A stretch of 64,000 nucleotides of DNA from Fidelibacterota bacterium. Lineage in GTDB: Bacteria; Pseudomonadota; Alphaproteobacteria; Rhodospirillales; Rhodospirillaceae. A program made the position numbers and the translations under genes. Positions 45,118 to 55,122 of this stretch are shown in pieces. The notes beneath the pieces are model-generated. The model was given only the letters and a program-made list of their open reading frames with translations, ran no database searches and was not told the origin of the DNA. The stretch's first letter is position 1, and each line of letters opens with the position of its first letter. The stretch spans positions 1-64,000 of the forward strand of contig CANJRA010000001.1 of NCBI GenBank assembly GCA_947476625.1. Direction: 5' to 3'.

Positions 45118-47463
45118 ATGAATAAGATTACGAGCGGGAAACCGGAGAAGCCGACGGAACCTAAAAAAACCGCCGGCCCCGCTGCGCGCCGGAATTTCGA
45201 CCAGGAAGCCCTGGCCTTTCACTCCTCCGGCCGCCCCGGCAAAATCGAGATCACACCAACCAAACCGCTGACCACGCAGCACGACCTGTCGCTGGCCTAT
45301 TCGCCCGGCGTGGCAGCCCCTTGCCTTGAGATCGCGCGCGATCCGGCGACGGCTTACGACTACACCGCCAAAGGTAATCTGGTGGCGGTTATCTCCAACG
45401 GTACGGCTGTGCTTGGCTTAGGCGATCTTGGCGCGCTGGCCTCGAAGCCGGTGATGGAAGGCAAAGCGGTTCTGTTCAAGCGCTTCGCCGATGTCGACGG
45501 GATCGATCTGGAAGTCGACACGCGCGATGTAGAGGAGTTCATTAACTGCGTGCGGTTTTTAGGCCCGAGCTTCGGCGGCATCAATCTCGAAGACATCAAA
45601 GCGCCCGAGTGCTTCGTCATCGAAAGCCGTCTGCGCGAGCTGATGGACATTCCGGTATTCCACGACGACCAGCACGGCACGGCGATCATCAGCGTGGCCG
45701 GCCTGATCAATGCCTGCGACCTGACCGGGCGCAAAATGTCGGACCTTAAGCTGGTTGTGAACGGCGCTGGCGCTGCGGCCATTTCATGCCTGGAACTCGC
45801 GAAAGCGTTGGGTGTGAAATCCAAGAACGCAATCATGGTGGACTCCAAGGGCGTGATCTACCAAGGCCGCACCGAAGGCATGAATCAATGGAAGTCGGCG
45901 CACGCGGTCGAGACCAAACTCCGCACGCTGGCAGAAGCTTTGAACGGCGCCGATGCTTTCCTGGGTCTTTCGGTGAAAGGCGCCGTGACCAAAGAGATGG
46001 TCAAGAGCATGGCTAAGAACCCGATCATTTTTGCCATGGCCAACCCCGATCCTGAAATCACGCCGGAAGAAGTCGCGGAAGTGCGCGACGACGCCATTAT
46101 CGCCACGGGCCGCTCGGACTATCCCAACCAAGTAAACAACGTGCTTGGTTTCCCCTTCATCTTTCGCGGCGCGCTCGATGTGCGTGCGCGCACCATCAAC
46201 GAAGAGATGAAACTGGCGGCCGCGCGCGCGCTGGCTAATCTTGCCCGCGAAAACGTGCCCGACGAAGTGGCGGCTGCGTATGCGGGCCGCAAGTTACGCT
46301 ACGGACGCGAGTACATCATTCCGGTGCCCTTCGATCCGCGCCTGATTTCGACGGTGCCGCCGGCCGTCGCCGAAGCGGCGATGGAAAGCGGCGTGGCCCG
46401 CAAACCGATCGCCGATATGGCCGCTTACCGCGACCAGCTTGCGGCGCGGCGCGACCCGACGATTGCGACGCTCCAATCCATTGCAGCTGAAGTCACGCGC
46501 TCGCCGCGCACGGTTGTGTTCGCCGAAGGCGAGGAAGAGCGTTCGATCCGCGCCGCCATCACCTATCGCAATTCCGGCTACGGCAAAGCCATATTGGTAG
46601 CGCGCCGCCGCAAGGTCGAGCAGACCCTGGCCGATCTCGGCATCAAGCCCGAGGACATGGAAGGCATTACCATTGCCAACGCGCGCGAGTCCAAAGCGCT
46701 CGCCACCTATGCCGAGTACCTTTACAAGCGCATACAACGGCACGGCCACCTCAAACGTGATGCCGAGCGCATGGTCAGTCAGGACCGCAATATTTTTGCC
46801 GCCTGCATGGTGGCGCTTGGTCACGGCGACACCATGGTTACAGGTCTGACGCGCAACTATCACACCGCGCTGACCGACGTGCGCCGCGTGATCGATAATC
46901 AACCCGATCAGCCCGTATTCGGTTTAACAATGATGGTGGTGCGTGGCCGCACCTTGTTCATTGCCGACACCGCCGTCACCGAGCGGCCGAGCCCGCAGGA
47001 CGTGGCGTTGATTGCTATCGCCAGCGCAGCCGCGGCCCGACGCCTTGGTCACGATCCAAAAGTTGCGCTGTTGTCTTATTCAAATTTCGGCAACCCGCCC
47101 GGCACAGTCGCCGAGATCATGCGTGAAGCCGTGAAACTGTTGGAAGCCGCGCAGCGCGAAGGCCGCGTCGATTTTGAGTTCGACGGCGAAATGGGCGTGG
47201 ACGCGGCGCTCGATGCCGACCGTGCGCGGACCTATCCGTTCTGCCGGCTCACCGGGCCTGCAAATATATTGGTTATGCCGGGCTTGCATGCCGCCAGTAT
47301 TTCGACGCGATTGGTCCAGCGCTTTGGCGCGGCCACGTCCATCGGCCCCATGCTGCTCGGGTTACAAAAGCCCGTGCAGATCGTCGGCATGGATGCCAAC
47401 GTATCGGATATGGTGCAAATGGCGCTGATGGCCGCACACGCCAGCACGCCAAACCTCCTTTAA
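45118..47463 (+). CDS. maeB: NADP-dependent malic enzyme with phosphotransacetylase-like domain
   Basis: A 781-residue MaeB enzyme that decarboxylates malate to pyruvate. The malic domain has LAYSPGVAAPC, the acid-base DDQHGTAII motif, and a Rossmann segment GAGAAAISCLELAK. From about residue 455 a phosphotransacetylase-like domain follows (TVVFAEGEEERSIRAA through VMPGLHAAS), which is regulatory in this family and binds acetyl-CoA. ATG 45118 has CAGGGA close upstream; an earlier in-frame ATG at 45046 is less likely. A sensor kinase gene follows after 18 bases. Confidence 0.95.
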   Translation: MNKITSGKPEKPTEPKKTAGPAARRNFDQEALAFHSSGRPGKIEITPTKPLTTQHDLSLAYSPGVAAPCLEIARDPATAYDYTAKGNLVAVISNGTAVLGLGDLGALASKPVMEGKAVLFKRFADVDGIDLEVDTRDVEEFINCVRFLGPSFGGINLEDIKAPECFVIESRLRELMDIPVFHDDQHGTAIISVAGLINACDLTGRKMSDLKLVVNGAGAAAISCLELAKALGVKSKNAIMVDSKGVIYQGRTEGMNQWKSAHAVETKLRTLAEALNGADAFLGLSVKGAVTKEMVKSMAKNPIIFAMANPDPEITPEEVAEVRDDAIIATGRSDYPNQVNNVLGFPFIFRGALDVRARTINEEMKLAAARALANLARENVPDEVAAAYAGRKLRYGREYIIPVPFDPRLISTVPPAVAEAAMESGVARKPIADMAAYRDQLAARRDPTIATLQSIAAEVTRSPRTVVFAEGEEERSIRAAITYRNSGYGKAILVARRRKVEQTLADLGIKPEDMEGITIANARESKALATYAEYLYKRIQRHGHLKRDAERMVSQDRNIFAACMVALGHGDTMVTGLTRNYHTALTDVRRVIDNQPDQPVFGLTMMVVRGRTLFIADTAVTERPSPQDVALIAIASAAAARRLGHDPKVALLSYSNFGNPPGTVAEIMREAVKLLEAAQREGRVDFEFDGEMGVDAALDADRARTYPFCRLTGPANILVMPGLHAASISTRLVQRFGAATSIGPMLLGLQKPVQIVGMDANVSDMVQMALMAAHASTPNLL

Positions 47464-47481
47464 CCGCGGCGTCTCACACAC

Positions 47482-48885
47482 ATGGGCCGACTTTCGTCCG
47501 CCTCCATTCGCCGTCTTGCTTTTTGGTCGATCGGTCCGAGCATGCCCGGGTGGGGCGTGCTTTTGGCGTTAGCGTTCGGTGGATTTATCACCTGGACGGT
47601 CGCTATCTCTGCGTGCATCGTGCTGTTCATCATCATGGCGGCGCTCGTGCTTTCGCGGCTTGCCGATTTTGACCGCGTCATCACTTATGCCAATGAGTTG
47701 CTAAGTAATCCGGGAGCGGCGGCGCCGATCTTGGAGACGTCGGAAACCGCGCAGCGTCTTCTGGCGATTCTCATGGCATTACGTCACCTGTGGGCCGATC
47801 GCCGCGATGCGGCCGACGACCTGGCCAAGACGCGCCAGGAAATTCTCGATAGCTTGCCCGATCCGTTCTTTCTTCTCGATCGCCAACGCCGTGTCGTCGG
47901 CGCAAACGCATCGGCGCGGCAGCTGTTTGAACTTGAGCGCGGCAGCAATTTGGCAGGACGTGATCTCGCCGGCGTCATTCGCGATCCCAAGGTGTTGGAA
48001 GCCGCTGATGCCGCTTTGCTCCATAACCGCAGAACCGAGGCGATGTTCACATTGCCGGCCCCGGTAGAGCGCACGTTTGGCGCGCTCATCGTGCCGCTCT
48101 CAAAAATTACCGCCGACGGGACAGGGCTGATTATTGCGCTTCATGATCAAACCGAACGCATGAAAATGGATCGCATGCGCGCTGATTTCGTCGCCAATGC
48201 GAGTCACGAGCTACGCACGCCTTTGGCCAGCGTGCTTGGGTTCATCGAGACCTTGCAAGGCCCGGCGAAGGACGATGAAGAAGCGCGCGAGAAGTTTCTG
48301 GATATCATGCTGAAACAAGCCAATCGCATGACGCGCCTGATCGACGATCTTTTATCGCTCTCGCGTATTGAGTTACGCGAACATACGAGGCCAACCGACG
48401 CTGTTGATATTAATGTCCTGCTGCGCAACACCATCGAGCTGCTGGATCGGCAAATTAAAGAGCGCCATGCCACGGTCACGCTGGACGTTGCGCCGGGCAT
48501 TCCGACAGCCCTAGGAGAATCCGGCGAGCTTAGCCAAGTGTTCCATAATTTACTGAGTAACGCGGTGAAGTATGGCGGCGAAGCCGGGCGCGTTGAAGTT
48601 AGCGTTACGGTGTCGGACGTCCGCCCGCCTGCCATGCCGGGACGAGGCGCGTGCATAAAAATATCGGTGCGTGATTTCGGCGAGGGCATTGCGCGTGAAC
48701 ATATCCCGCGTCTGACAGAGCGTTTCTATCGCGTCGACACCGCACGTTCACGCACGCTTGGCGGAACCGGGTTAGGGCTGGCCATCGTCAAGCACATCCT
48801 CGCCCGCCACCGCGGCGCGCTAGTGATCGAGAGCGATGTCGGCAAGGGTGCGACGTTTACGGTGTATCTGCCGCCGACTACGTAG
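47482..48885 (+). CDS. PhoR-like sensor histidine kinase
   Basis: A 467-residue kinase with two N-terminal helices (about residues 25-65), a PAS domain (LDSLPDPFFLLDRQRRVVGA, about 130-225), a HisKA domain with phospho-acceptor His242 in NASHELRTPLASVLGF, and an ATPase domain with N, G1 (DFGEGI) and G2 (GGTGLGLAIVKH) boxes. The layout is PhoR. The usual partners phoB, pstSCAB and phoU are absent here, and the upstream gene is maeB, 18 bases away, so signal and target are open. The 3' end overlaps the AmpG-like gene by 8 bases. Confidence 0.9.
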   Translation: MGRLSSASIRRLAFWSIGPSMPGWGVLLALAFGGFITWTVAISACIVLFIIMAALVLSRLADFDRVITYANELLSNPGAAAPILETSETAQRLLAILMALRHLWADRRDAADDLAKTRQEILDSLPDPFFLLDRQRRVVGANASARQLFELERGSNLAGRDLAGVIRDPKVLEAADAALLHNRRTEAMFTLPAPVERTFGALIVPLSKITADGTGLIIALHDQTERMKMDRMRADFVANASHELRTPLASVLGFIETLQGPAKDDEEAREKFLDIMLKQANRMTRLIDDLLSLSRIELREHTRPTDAVDINVLLRNTIELLDRQIKERHATVTLDVAPGIPTALGESGELSQVFHNLLSNAVKYGGEAGRVEVSVTVSDVRPPAMPGRGACIKISVRDFGEGIAREHIPRLTERFYRVDTARSRTLGGTGLGLAIVKHILARHRGALVIESDVGKGATFTVYLPPTT

Positions 48886-50551
48886 GGTTTTTGCGAACGA
48901 CCAGATACGTCAGCAAAATGCCGCTGAGCCCGACGATGAAAGTGTAAATAAAGAACACGACATAACCCGCGCCCAGCGCGCCGGGTGCCACGCCTAGTTT
49001 CGCCGCGCCTTCCGCAAAGGACGTCGCCGGCAAGCTGCCGAAGAACTTTGTGAGCGGCGCAAATAGACCGCCGGCTTCAACCGACCGCGCGGCTGATTCA
49101 ACGACGCGGCCCGACTGCGAGCCAAGGAGCTTTCCTGGAATGGCATAGAGCGAGGAAAATAGTGCGTACTGTGTCGCGGTAAAGGCATCGGCGGTCAGGC
49201 TGGACATATATGCGATCAAGCACGTGCCGGAGAATCCTTCGGAGATGTTATCGACACTGATCGCAATGGTCAGCGCGCCTAAGTCCGGGCCCTGCATGGC
49301 GAGCCAGGCATAGACCAAATTACTGACTGGTCCTACCAGCGCGCCGATCAGTAAAGGGCGCATCAATCCCCAGCGCGCAATCGCATAGCCGGCGGCAAAA
49401 ACGCCGAGCATCGACATCACCGTGCCGAACCCTTTGCGTACTTCGGCGATCTCGATCAGCGAATAACCAAGATCGAGATAGAACGGGTTCATGATATTGA
49501 GCGTGAAATCGGCCAAGCGATAAAGGCATATCATCGCCAGGATGAGCGCGGCGGTGCCGCGGTATCGACCGAAGAAGTCGGCCAGCGGATCACCGAATGC
49601 ATGCGAGAGGAAAATGCCGGGACGCGTTTGTTTGCGCGGCAGCGGCCACGCGGCGAGCGCAAGCAAGCCGGCCCCGAAGATCGTGCCGACAAATTGGAAC
49701 CAAACGCCCGTGCCGCGCGCGGTCCATATTGCCTTTAAGCCCGCAGCGGCGTCGGGGGAAAGCGGGACAGCGAGCATATCGGCTTTTCCCGAGAGACCCG
49801 ATCCCAGTAAGAGTGCGCCTCCTAAGAGAACGACCAGGCGCAGCAACCACTCACCGCGTTCGGCCCACGGCTGCGACGGCAAACCGCCATCGGGAATTGG
49901 CCGAATCACGTGTGCGCGTTCGCGCGGGGCGAGCAGGACGGCCAGAATGCCGACGATCATAAGCGTCGCCATCACGGCGTAGGACAGCGACCAGCTATAG
50001 GCCTCGGCGAGAATTAACGGCGCGGCACCCGCGACGATGCGCGCGATGCGATAACCCCACGTATACGCCGCCACCATGGCGCCTTGCTGGCTGTTATCTG
50101 TGGCTTCGATGCGCCAGGCGTCGATGACAATATCTTGCGTGGCAGACGAGAAGCCGGTCAGTACTGCGAACAGTGCGACAAGTCCGAGATTCGACGCGGG
50201 ATCGGACAAGGAGATCAGCAGCAAGCCGATGGTGATGGCAACTTGCGCAACTAGCATCCAGGCGCGGCGATGGCCAAGCGCTGCCGTCAGCAAAGGCACC
50301 TTGGTGCGATCGACCAGCGGCGCCCACAGAAATTTGAACGCGTATGAAAGCGTGGCGAGGCTGAAAAAGCCAATGACTTCCAGCGAAAGCCCGGACTCGC
50401 GCAGCCATGCCGACAGCGTATCGAAAATGAGAAGGAATGGTAGACCGGCTGAAAAGCCCAACGCCAACATCACCAGCGTGCGCCGGTCGATGAAAGCGCG
50501 GAAAGCGCTCAGCCAGCCGTTGAAGCGCGTGCCAGATGCGGTTTCAGCCAT
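48878..50551 (-). CDS. ampG: AmpG-like MFS permease
   Basis: A 557-residue transporter with about fourteen helices. LGFSAGLPFLLIFDTLSAWL near the start, FLWAPLVDRTKVP, and ATQDIVIDAWRIE are motifs of AmpG, which imports GlcNAc-anhydro-muropeptides for cell wall recycling. It is longer than E. coli AmpG because of a central insertion. No ampD, nagZ or ampC is nearby. The gene stands alone between two genes on other transcripts. Confidence 0.87.
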   Translation of the reverse strand: MAETASGTRFNGWLSAFRAFIDRRTLVMLALGFSAGLPFLLIFDTLSAWLRESGLSLEVIGFFSLATLSYAFKFLWAPLVDRTKVPLLTAALGHRRAWMLVAQVAITIGLLLISLSDPASNLGLVALFAVLTGFSSATQDIVIDAWRIEATDNSQQGAMVAAYTWGYRIARIVAGAAPLILAEAYSWSLSYAVMATLMIVGILAVLLAPRERAHVIRPIPDGGLPSQPWAERGEWLLRLVVLLGGALLLGSGLSGKADMLAVPLSPDAAAGLKAIWTARGTGVWFQFVGTIFGAGLLALAAWPLPRKQTRPGIFLSHAFGDPLADFFGRYRGTAALILAMICLYRLADFTLNIMNPFYLDLGYSLIEIAEVRKGFGTVMSMLGVFAAGYAIARWGLMRPLLIGALVGPVSNLVYAWLAMQGPDLGALTIAISVDNISEGFSGTCLIAYMSSLTADAFTATQYALFSSLYAIPGKLLGSQSGRVVESAARSVEAGGLFAPLTKFFGSLPATSFAEGAAKLGVAPGALGAGYVVFFIYTFIVGLSGILLTYLVVRKNPT

Positions 50552-50602
50552 GACGGCTGTTGTCGCATACCCGCGCCGGGAAGTGAATCCCGGCGCGGCA
50601 AA

Positions 50603-52426
50603 TTAGCCGGCAGCCGCCGTTTTCGACATACGCTTGCGCTCGTTCTGATCGAGATAGCGCTTGCGCAGGCGGATGGCTTTGGGCGTCACTTCAACCAGTT
50701 CGTCGTCCTGAATATAGGCGATAGCCTGTTCCAGGGTCATGACGCGCGGCGGCGGAAGATCCTGCTTGTCGTCTTTCATGACCGTGCGGAAGTTGGTGAG
50801 CGCCTTGGACTTCAAGGGGTTCACTTCCAGGTCATTTTCGCGCGTGTGTTCGCCGACGATCATGCCCATGTAGATTTTGGTGCCAGCCTGCACGAACTGA
50901 GTGCCGCGGTCAGCAAGGTGGAACAAGCCATATTGGTTAGCTTCGCCGGTCTCGGTTGCAATGAGCACGCCCTGACGGCGCGAAGCGACGGGGCCCTTGT
51001 AGGGACCAAAGGAGTGGAACAGGCGGTTCATGACGCCGGTGCCGCGTGTATCGGTGAGGAATTCGCCGTGATAACCGATGAGGCCGCGTGAGGGCGCAAG
51101 GAACACCATGCGCGTCTTACCGCCGCCAGCGGGTTTCAGTTCCTGCAGTTCGCCCTTGCGCATGGACATCTTTTCGACGACCACGCCCGAGTGCGGTTCA
51201 TCGACGTCGATGACCACTTCTTCAATCGGCTCGAGGCGTTTGCCCTGTTCGTCGGTCTGGAACAGGACGCGCGGACGCGAGATCGACAGTTCGAAACCTT
51301 CGCGGCGCATGTTTTCAATCAGCACGCCGAGCTGCAATTCGCCGCGGCCGGCAACTTCGAAAGCGTCTTTCTGATTGGATTCAGAAATCTTAATGGCGAC
51401 GTTGCCTTCGGCTTCTTTGTGCAAACGCGCGGCGATGACGCGGGTCGTGAGCTTGTCGCCTTCGAGCCCTGCGAACGGCGAGTCATTGACCGAGAAGGTC
51501 ATGGCCAACGTCGGCGGATCGATCGGGCGGGCTTTCAACGGTACGGTGACTTCCGGTGCGCAGAAGGTATCGGCAACGTTGGCAGCCGTCATACCCGCAA
51601 GCGCGATGATATCGCCGGCTTCGGCGCTTTCCACCGGCACGCGCTCAAGGCCACGGAATGTGAGAAGTTTGGTCGCGCGACCCGTTTCCAGCACTTTGCC
51701 TTCGCGGTCCAGAACCTTCAGCGGCATGTTGACCCGGGCGATGCCGGTTTCAATACGGCCCGTCAGAATGCGACCGAGGAAGTTGTCGAATTCCAGCGTC
51801 GTCGCCAACATCGTGAAGGGCGCTTCGAGATCGCGCTTCGGTGGCGGGACGTGCTTGACGATGGTTTCGAACAGCGGCGTCAAGTCCTTGCGCTCTTCGT
51901 TCTCGAGGCTACGCACAGCCCAGCCTTCGCGGCCGACGGCGAACAGTGTCGGGAAGTCGAGCTGCTCATCGGTAGCGCCTAGGTTGGCGAAGAGATCGAA
52001 AATTTCCGTGTGCACTTCATCGGGGCGGGCGTCGTGACGGTCGATCTTGTTGACGATGACTATCGGACGCAGACCCAGGCCCAGCGCTTTCGACAACACG
52101 AATTTGGTTTGCGGCAGCGGGCCTTCGGAGGAATCGACCAGAAGACATACGCCGTCGACCATCGACAGGATGCGCTCGACTTCGCCGCCGAAGTCGGCGT
52201 GGCCGGGGGTGTCGACGATATTGATCTTGTAACCGCCCCACTCGACCGCCGTGCACTTGGCGAGAATGGTGATGCCGCGCTCGCGCTCCTGGTCGTTCGA
52301 ATCCATGGCGCAATCGTCCATGCGGGCGTTGGCGCGGACGGCGCCGGATTGCTTCAGGAAGGCGTCAACCAGCGTTGTCTTCCCGTGATCGACGTGCGCG
52401 ATGATGGCGATATTGCGTAATTCCAT
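50603..52426 (-). CDS. typA: Ribosome-associated GTPase TypA/BipA
   Basis: A 607-residue translational GTPase. G1 is [12 protein letters not shown], switch 1 and 2 include RERGITI and [16 protein letters not shown]4 is NKIDR. The C-terminal domain ([17 protein letters not shown]) is unique to TypA. It acts in ribosome assembly and stress, particularly at low temperature. The frame is open further upstream, but ATG 52426 gives the standard N-terminus [15 protein letters not shown] and length. The leader contains two CTTATAAG palindromes. Confidence 0.96.
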   Translation of the reverse strand: MELRNIAIIAHVDHGKTTLVDAFLKQSGAVRANARMDDCAMDSNDQERERGITILAKCTAVEWGGYKINIVDTPGHADFGGEVERILSMVDGVCLLVDSSEGPLPQTKFVLSKALGLGLRPIVIVNKIDRHDARPDEVHTEIFDLFANLGATDEQLDFPTLFAVGREGWAVRSLENEERKDLTPLFETIVKHVPPPKRDLEAPFTMLATTLEFDNFLGRILTGRIETGIARVNMPLKVLDREGKVLETGRATKLLTFRGLERVPVESAEAGDIIALAGMTAANVADTFCAPEVTVPLKARPIDPPTLAMTFSVNDSPFAGLEGDKLTTRVIAARLHKEAEGNVAIKISESNQKDAFEVAGRGELQLGVLIENMRREGFELSISRPRVLFQTDEQGKRLEPIEEVVIDVDEPHSGVVVEKMSMRKGELQELKPAGGGKTRMVFLAPSRGLIGYHGEFLTDTRGTGVMNRLFHSFGPYKGPVASRRQGVLIATETGEANQYGLFHLADRGTQFVQAGTKIYMGMIVGEHTRENDLEVNPLKSKALTNFRTVMKDDKQDLPPPRVMTLEQAIAYIQDDELVEVTPKAIRLRKRYLDQNERKRMSKTAAAG

Positions 52427-52520
52427 AGGCTTAACGCTTGGGCCGCAGCCCAACCTTCCAAAATATGCTGTAGTATCAGCGTTTTAGCGTGCTGCAGCCG
52501 CACGCAGGCGGTCACATGGG

Positions 52521-52550
52521 GCTTATAAGAGCCGCTAAACGCTTATAAGC
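52521..52550. promoter_or_regulatory. Twin CTTATAAG palindromes in the typA leader
   Basis: GCTTATAAG occurs at 52521-52529 and again at 52541-52549, 20 bases centre to centre, two helical turns. This suits a pair of operator half-complexes, about 100 bases upstream of the typA ATG, but the pattern is short and could be chance. Confidence 0.35.
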
Positions 52551-52578
52551 AAAAGCCGGACGCACTTCGCGCCCGGCT
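52551..52578 (-). terminator. Terminator after the adenosine-kinase-like gene
   Basis: On the minus strand AGCCGG-G-CGC pairs with GCG-T-CCGGCT around a five-base loop and is followed by TTTTGC. It lies about 105 bases after the kinase stop and upstream of typA, so it would separate the two transcripts. Confidence 0.7.
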
Positions 52579-52683
52579 CCCTTAGACGCGGTCTATATAC
52601 TGAAAAGGGGTCATCATTCAAGGTGCGCTGCGGTGAAACCACAAAAACGCGGACAAAAAGACGGTTTTCAGCGATCTAGGCGT

Positions 52684-53679
52684 TTAAAGCCCGTGCTTTA
52701 CGAGCAAATCTTTCAGGGAAACCTCGGGCCGGGCGCCCATATGGCTGATCACCTCGGCCGCCGCCACGGCGCCGATGCGGGCCGAGGCTGTGAGATCGCG
52801 GCCGTGGGTGTAGCCGAACAAGAAGCCCGCCGCGAAAAGGTCACCGGCACCGGTGGTGTCGATCACCTTGGCGACGGGCGCGGCGTCGACGGCGATAGTC
52901 GTTGCGCCGTCTAACACCACCGCACCTTTGGCGCTGCGGGTCATGATGCCCAGAGCGCCGGCTTCGCGCAGGGAAGCGACCGCGGATTCAAGATCGGCGG
53001 CACGGTAAAGACTGAAAATCTCGTCTTCATTGCCGAAGAGAATATCAACGTCGTCTCTGATGAGCGCCATCAGCTCATCGCGGTGGCGATCAACCACAAA
53101 CGGATCGGACAGCGAGAGCGCCACTTTGCGGCCTGCACCTTTGGCAGCCTGACAGGCTTTGCGGATGGCTTGTTTGGCCAAGGGGGTATCCCACTGATAC
53201 CCCTCGATGTAGGTGACCTGCGAAGACGCAATACGATCGGCATCGATGTCGGCGGGACTCATCTCGGTGCAGGCACCAAGATATGTGTTCATCGTGCGCT
53301 GGCCGTCGGGCGTGACGAGAATCAGACAGGTTGCCGTCGGCAGTTTGGTGGGGCGATTTTCGCCGCCGTGGTACTCAACACCGATAGCTTTCATATCGTG
53401 CGCGAAAATCTCGCCCAGCTTATCAGCACCGACTTTACCAATAAAACAGGGCTTTCCGCCAAGCGAGGCGATGCCGGCTGTTGTGTTGGCTGCCGAGCCG
53501 CCGGAGATCTCCACGGCGCTGCCCATACGCTCATAGATGAGTTTGGCTTGCTCCGCTGTCGTCAACGCCATGGTGCCTTTGACCATGCCGTTATCAGTCA
53601 GAAACTGATCGTCTGTGCGCGAAAGAATATCGACGATGGCCGAACCAATAGCGGCGACGTCGAAGCGGGCTTCAGCCAT
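52684..53679 (-). CDS. PfkB-family kinase, adenosine-kinase-like
   Basis: A 331-residue sugar/nucleoside kinase. Near the N-terminus DVAAIGSAIVDIL, then a GGSAANTTAGIASLGG substrate loop, and late DTTGAGDLFAAGFLFG with the catalytic aspartate. The order and spacing resemble alphaproteobacterial adenosine kinases, but PfkB substrates cannot be fixed from motifs. AAGGAA precedes ATG 53679, which is why I drop 27 upstream codons. It has its own terminator. Confidence 0.87.
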   Translation of the reverse strand: MAEARFDVAAIGSAIVDILSRTDDQFLTDNGMVKGTMALTTAEQAKLIYERMGSAVEISGGSAANTTAGIASLGGKPCFIGKVGADKLGEIFAHDMKAIGVEYHGGENRPTKLPTATCLILVTPDGQRTMNTYLGACTEMSPADIDADRIASSQVTYIEGYQWDTPLAKQAIRKACQAAKGAGRKVALSLSDPFVVDRHRDELMALIRDDVDILFGNEDEIFSLYRAADLESAVASLREAGALGIMTRSAKGAVVLDGATTIAVDAAPVAKVIDTTGAGDLFAAGFLFGYTHGRDLTASARIGAVAAAEVISHMGARPEVSLKDLLVKHGL

Positions 53680-53782
53680 AGAGCATTCCTTAGTTTGTGA
53701 GCTTGATCGTCCGATCTTATATTTTGCGGGCGGCAGTATACCCGCTGATCGCCGTCTCACAACCGGGCGCTAAGGGCCTCGT

Positions 53783-54456
53783 ATGTTTTCCGCATTCGCC
53801 AAGGCTTTCGCACAACTCACCGACCCGCGCCTGATGCGGGTTGTGGTTGCAGGCATGATTGCGACGATCGCGATTTATGCCGTGGTCATTGCCCTGCTGG
53901 CCTGGACGTTGAGTCAGGCCTGGGTCAAAGATCTGCCCATTCTGGGCATGGTCGCTGCTTGGGGCGCTGGGGTGGGGGCGGTGATGCTCTCGACGCTGCT
54001 CTTTCCAGGAATTGTAACGGCCGTGGTGGGGTTTTGGCTGGAGGATGTGGCCGACGCCGTCGAGCAGCGGTTTACCCGCACCTTGGTCCGCCGCGATCTG
54101 TACCGCTGACGGAGTCGTTAGGCGCATCGGTGAGGGTGGCGGAAATGTCCGTCGGCCTCAATGTCATTTTGCTACCGCTATATTTAGCGCTGATTTTTGT
54201 TCCACCCCTGAATGTAGTGGTTTTTTACGCCGTCAATGGGCGCCTGCTGGGACGTGAATATTTTGAAACCGTTGCCACGCGGCGTTTAAATCAAGAGGGA
54301 CTGCGCGCCTTCCGTCGCGCGCATGCGCGCACGCTATGGCTGACCGGCGCGATTATAACCTTCATGCTGACCGTGCCGCTGCTTAACATGATCGCGCCGG
54401 TGATCGGCGCCGCGGTGATGGTGCACGTATTCCAAAAATTAACTGCCCGTCCGTAG
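53783..54456 (+). pseudogene. EI24/CysZ-like membrane protein, split by a one-base frameshift
   Basis: The first part (MFSAFAKAFAQLTDPRLMRV, two helices, then GFWLEDVADAVEQRF) ends at a stop at 54109. A second frame continues the same protein with YPHLGPPRSVPLTESLGAS, NVVVFYAVNGRLLGREYFE and two more helices to 54456. One extra T in the TTT at 54071-54073 would rejoin them into about 224 residues, the normal size of EI24-domain proteins, which include the sulfate transporter CysZ. As sequenced, a 108-residue product with half the helices would be made. It is divergent from the kinase gene. Confidence 0.8.
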
Positions 54457-54507
54457 GGTGCATGGCCCTAAGATGGATGGGAACGCAGGACCAAGGGTGG
54501 GAAAGCG

Positions 54508-55110
54508 TTGGACAACGAAAAGCCAGAGACAAGTGAATTAGCCGGCGCGGCGTTGAGCATAGTCTCGCCGCGTATCGACTTTTCGGCACGGCAGACATCG
54601 GTACGTTTGCCAATCAAAGCCTACGGCGCCAAACGCGCTTTCAATCCGTTTTTTGGGAATGCACAGGTCAAGGGGAAGAACATGTCGGACAGATTCAGCC
54701 AGTACCGTATGGCCGCTTTCACGCCGCAAATCCAAAAGCGTGTCGCCGATATCCCAAACCTCGCCACCATACGCGGGAGCGACGCCGATCTCGACGGCAA
54801 GCGCCTGGTGATCGGCAAGCAAATCCGCATGAGCGGCGAAATTCCCGGCTGCGTGAAGCTCGTGGTCGAAGGCAAGGTCGAAGCAACCTTGAGCGATGTA
54901 AAAGCGATCGACATTACGGCTAACGGCACCTTCAAAGGGACAGCCGAAGTAGAAAGCGCCGTTATCGCCGGCATTTACGAAGGCACCTTGAAAGTGAACG
55001 TCCATCTGGAAGTCGCGGCCTCCGGGACCGTCAAAGGCAGCGTTAGCTACAAGACCATCATGGTCGCCAACGGCGGCAAGCTGCTGGGGACAATCGAATC
55101 CATCGAGTGA
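54508..55110 (+). CDS. Bactofilin (polymer-forming cytoskeletal protein)
   Basis: A 200-residue protein with a bactofilin domain in the last 120 residues: GEIPGCVKLVVEGKVEA, IDITANGTFKGTAEVESAVIAG and KGSVSYKTIMVANGGKLLG are turns of the right-handed beta-helix that polymerises without nucleotide. Bactofilins organise cell wall growth and stalks. Start choice is uncertain: TTG 54508 keeps a 58-residue N-terminal tail, while ATG 54682 has AAGGGGAAG close upstream and gives 142 residues. Its stop is 12 bases from the nth stop. Confidence 0.88.
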   Translation: MDNEKPETSELAGAALSIVSPRIDFSARQTSVRLPIKAYGAKRAFNPFFGNAQVKGKNMSDRFSQYRMAAFTPQIQKRVADIPNLATIRGSDADLDGKRLVIGKQIRMSGEIPGCVKLVVEGKVEATLSDVKAIDITANGTFKGTAEVESAVIAGIYEGTLKVNVHLEVAASGTVKGSVSYKTIMVANGGKLLGTIESIE

Positions 55111-55122
55111 GCGCCGCGAAAG

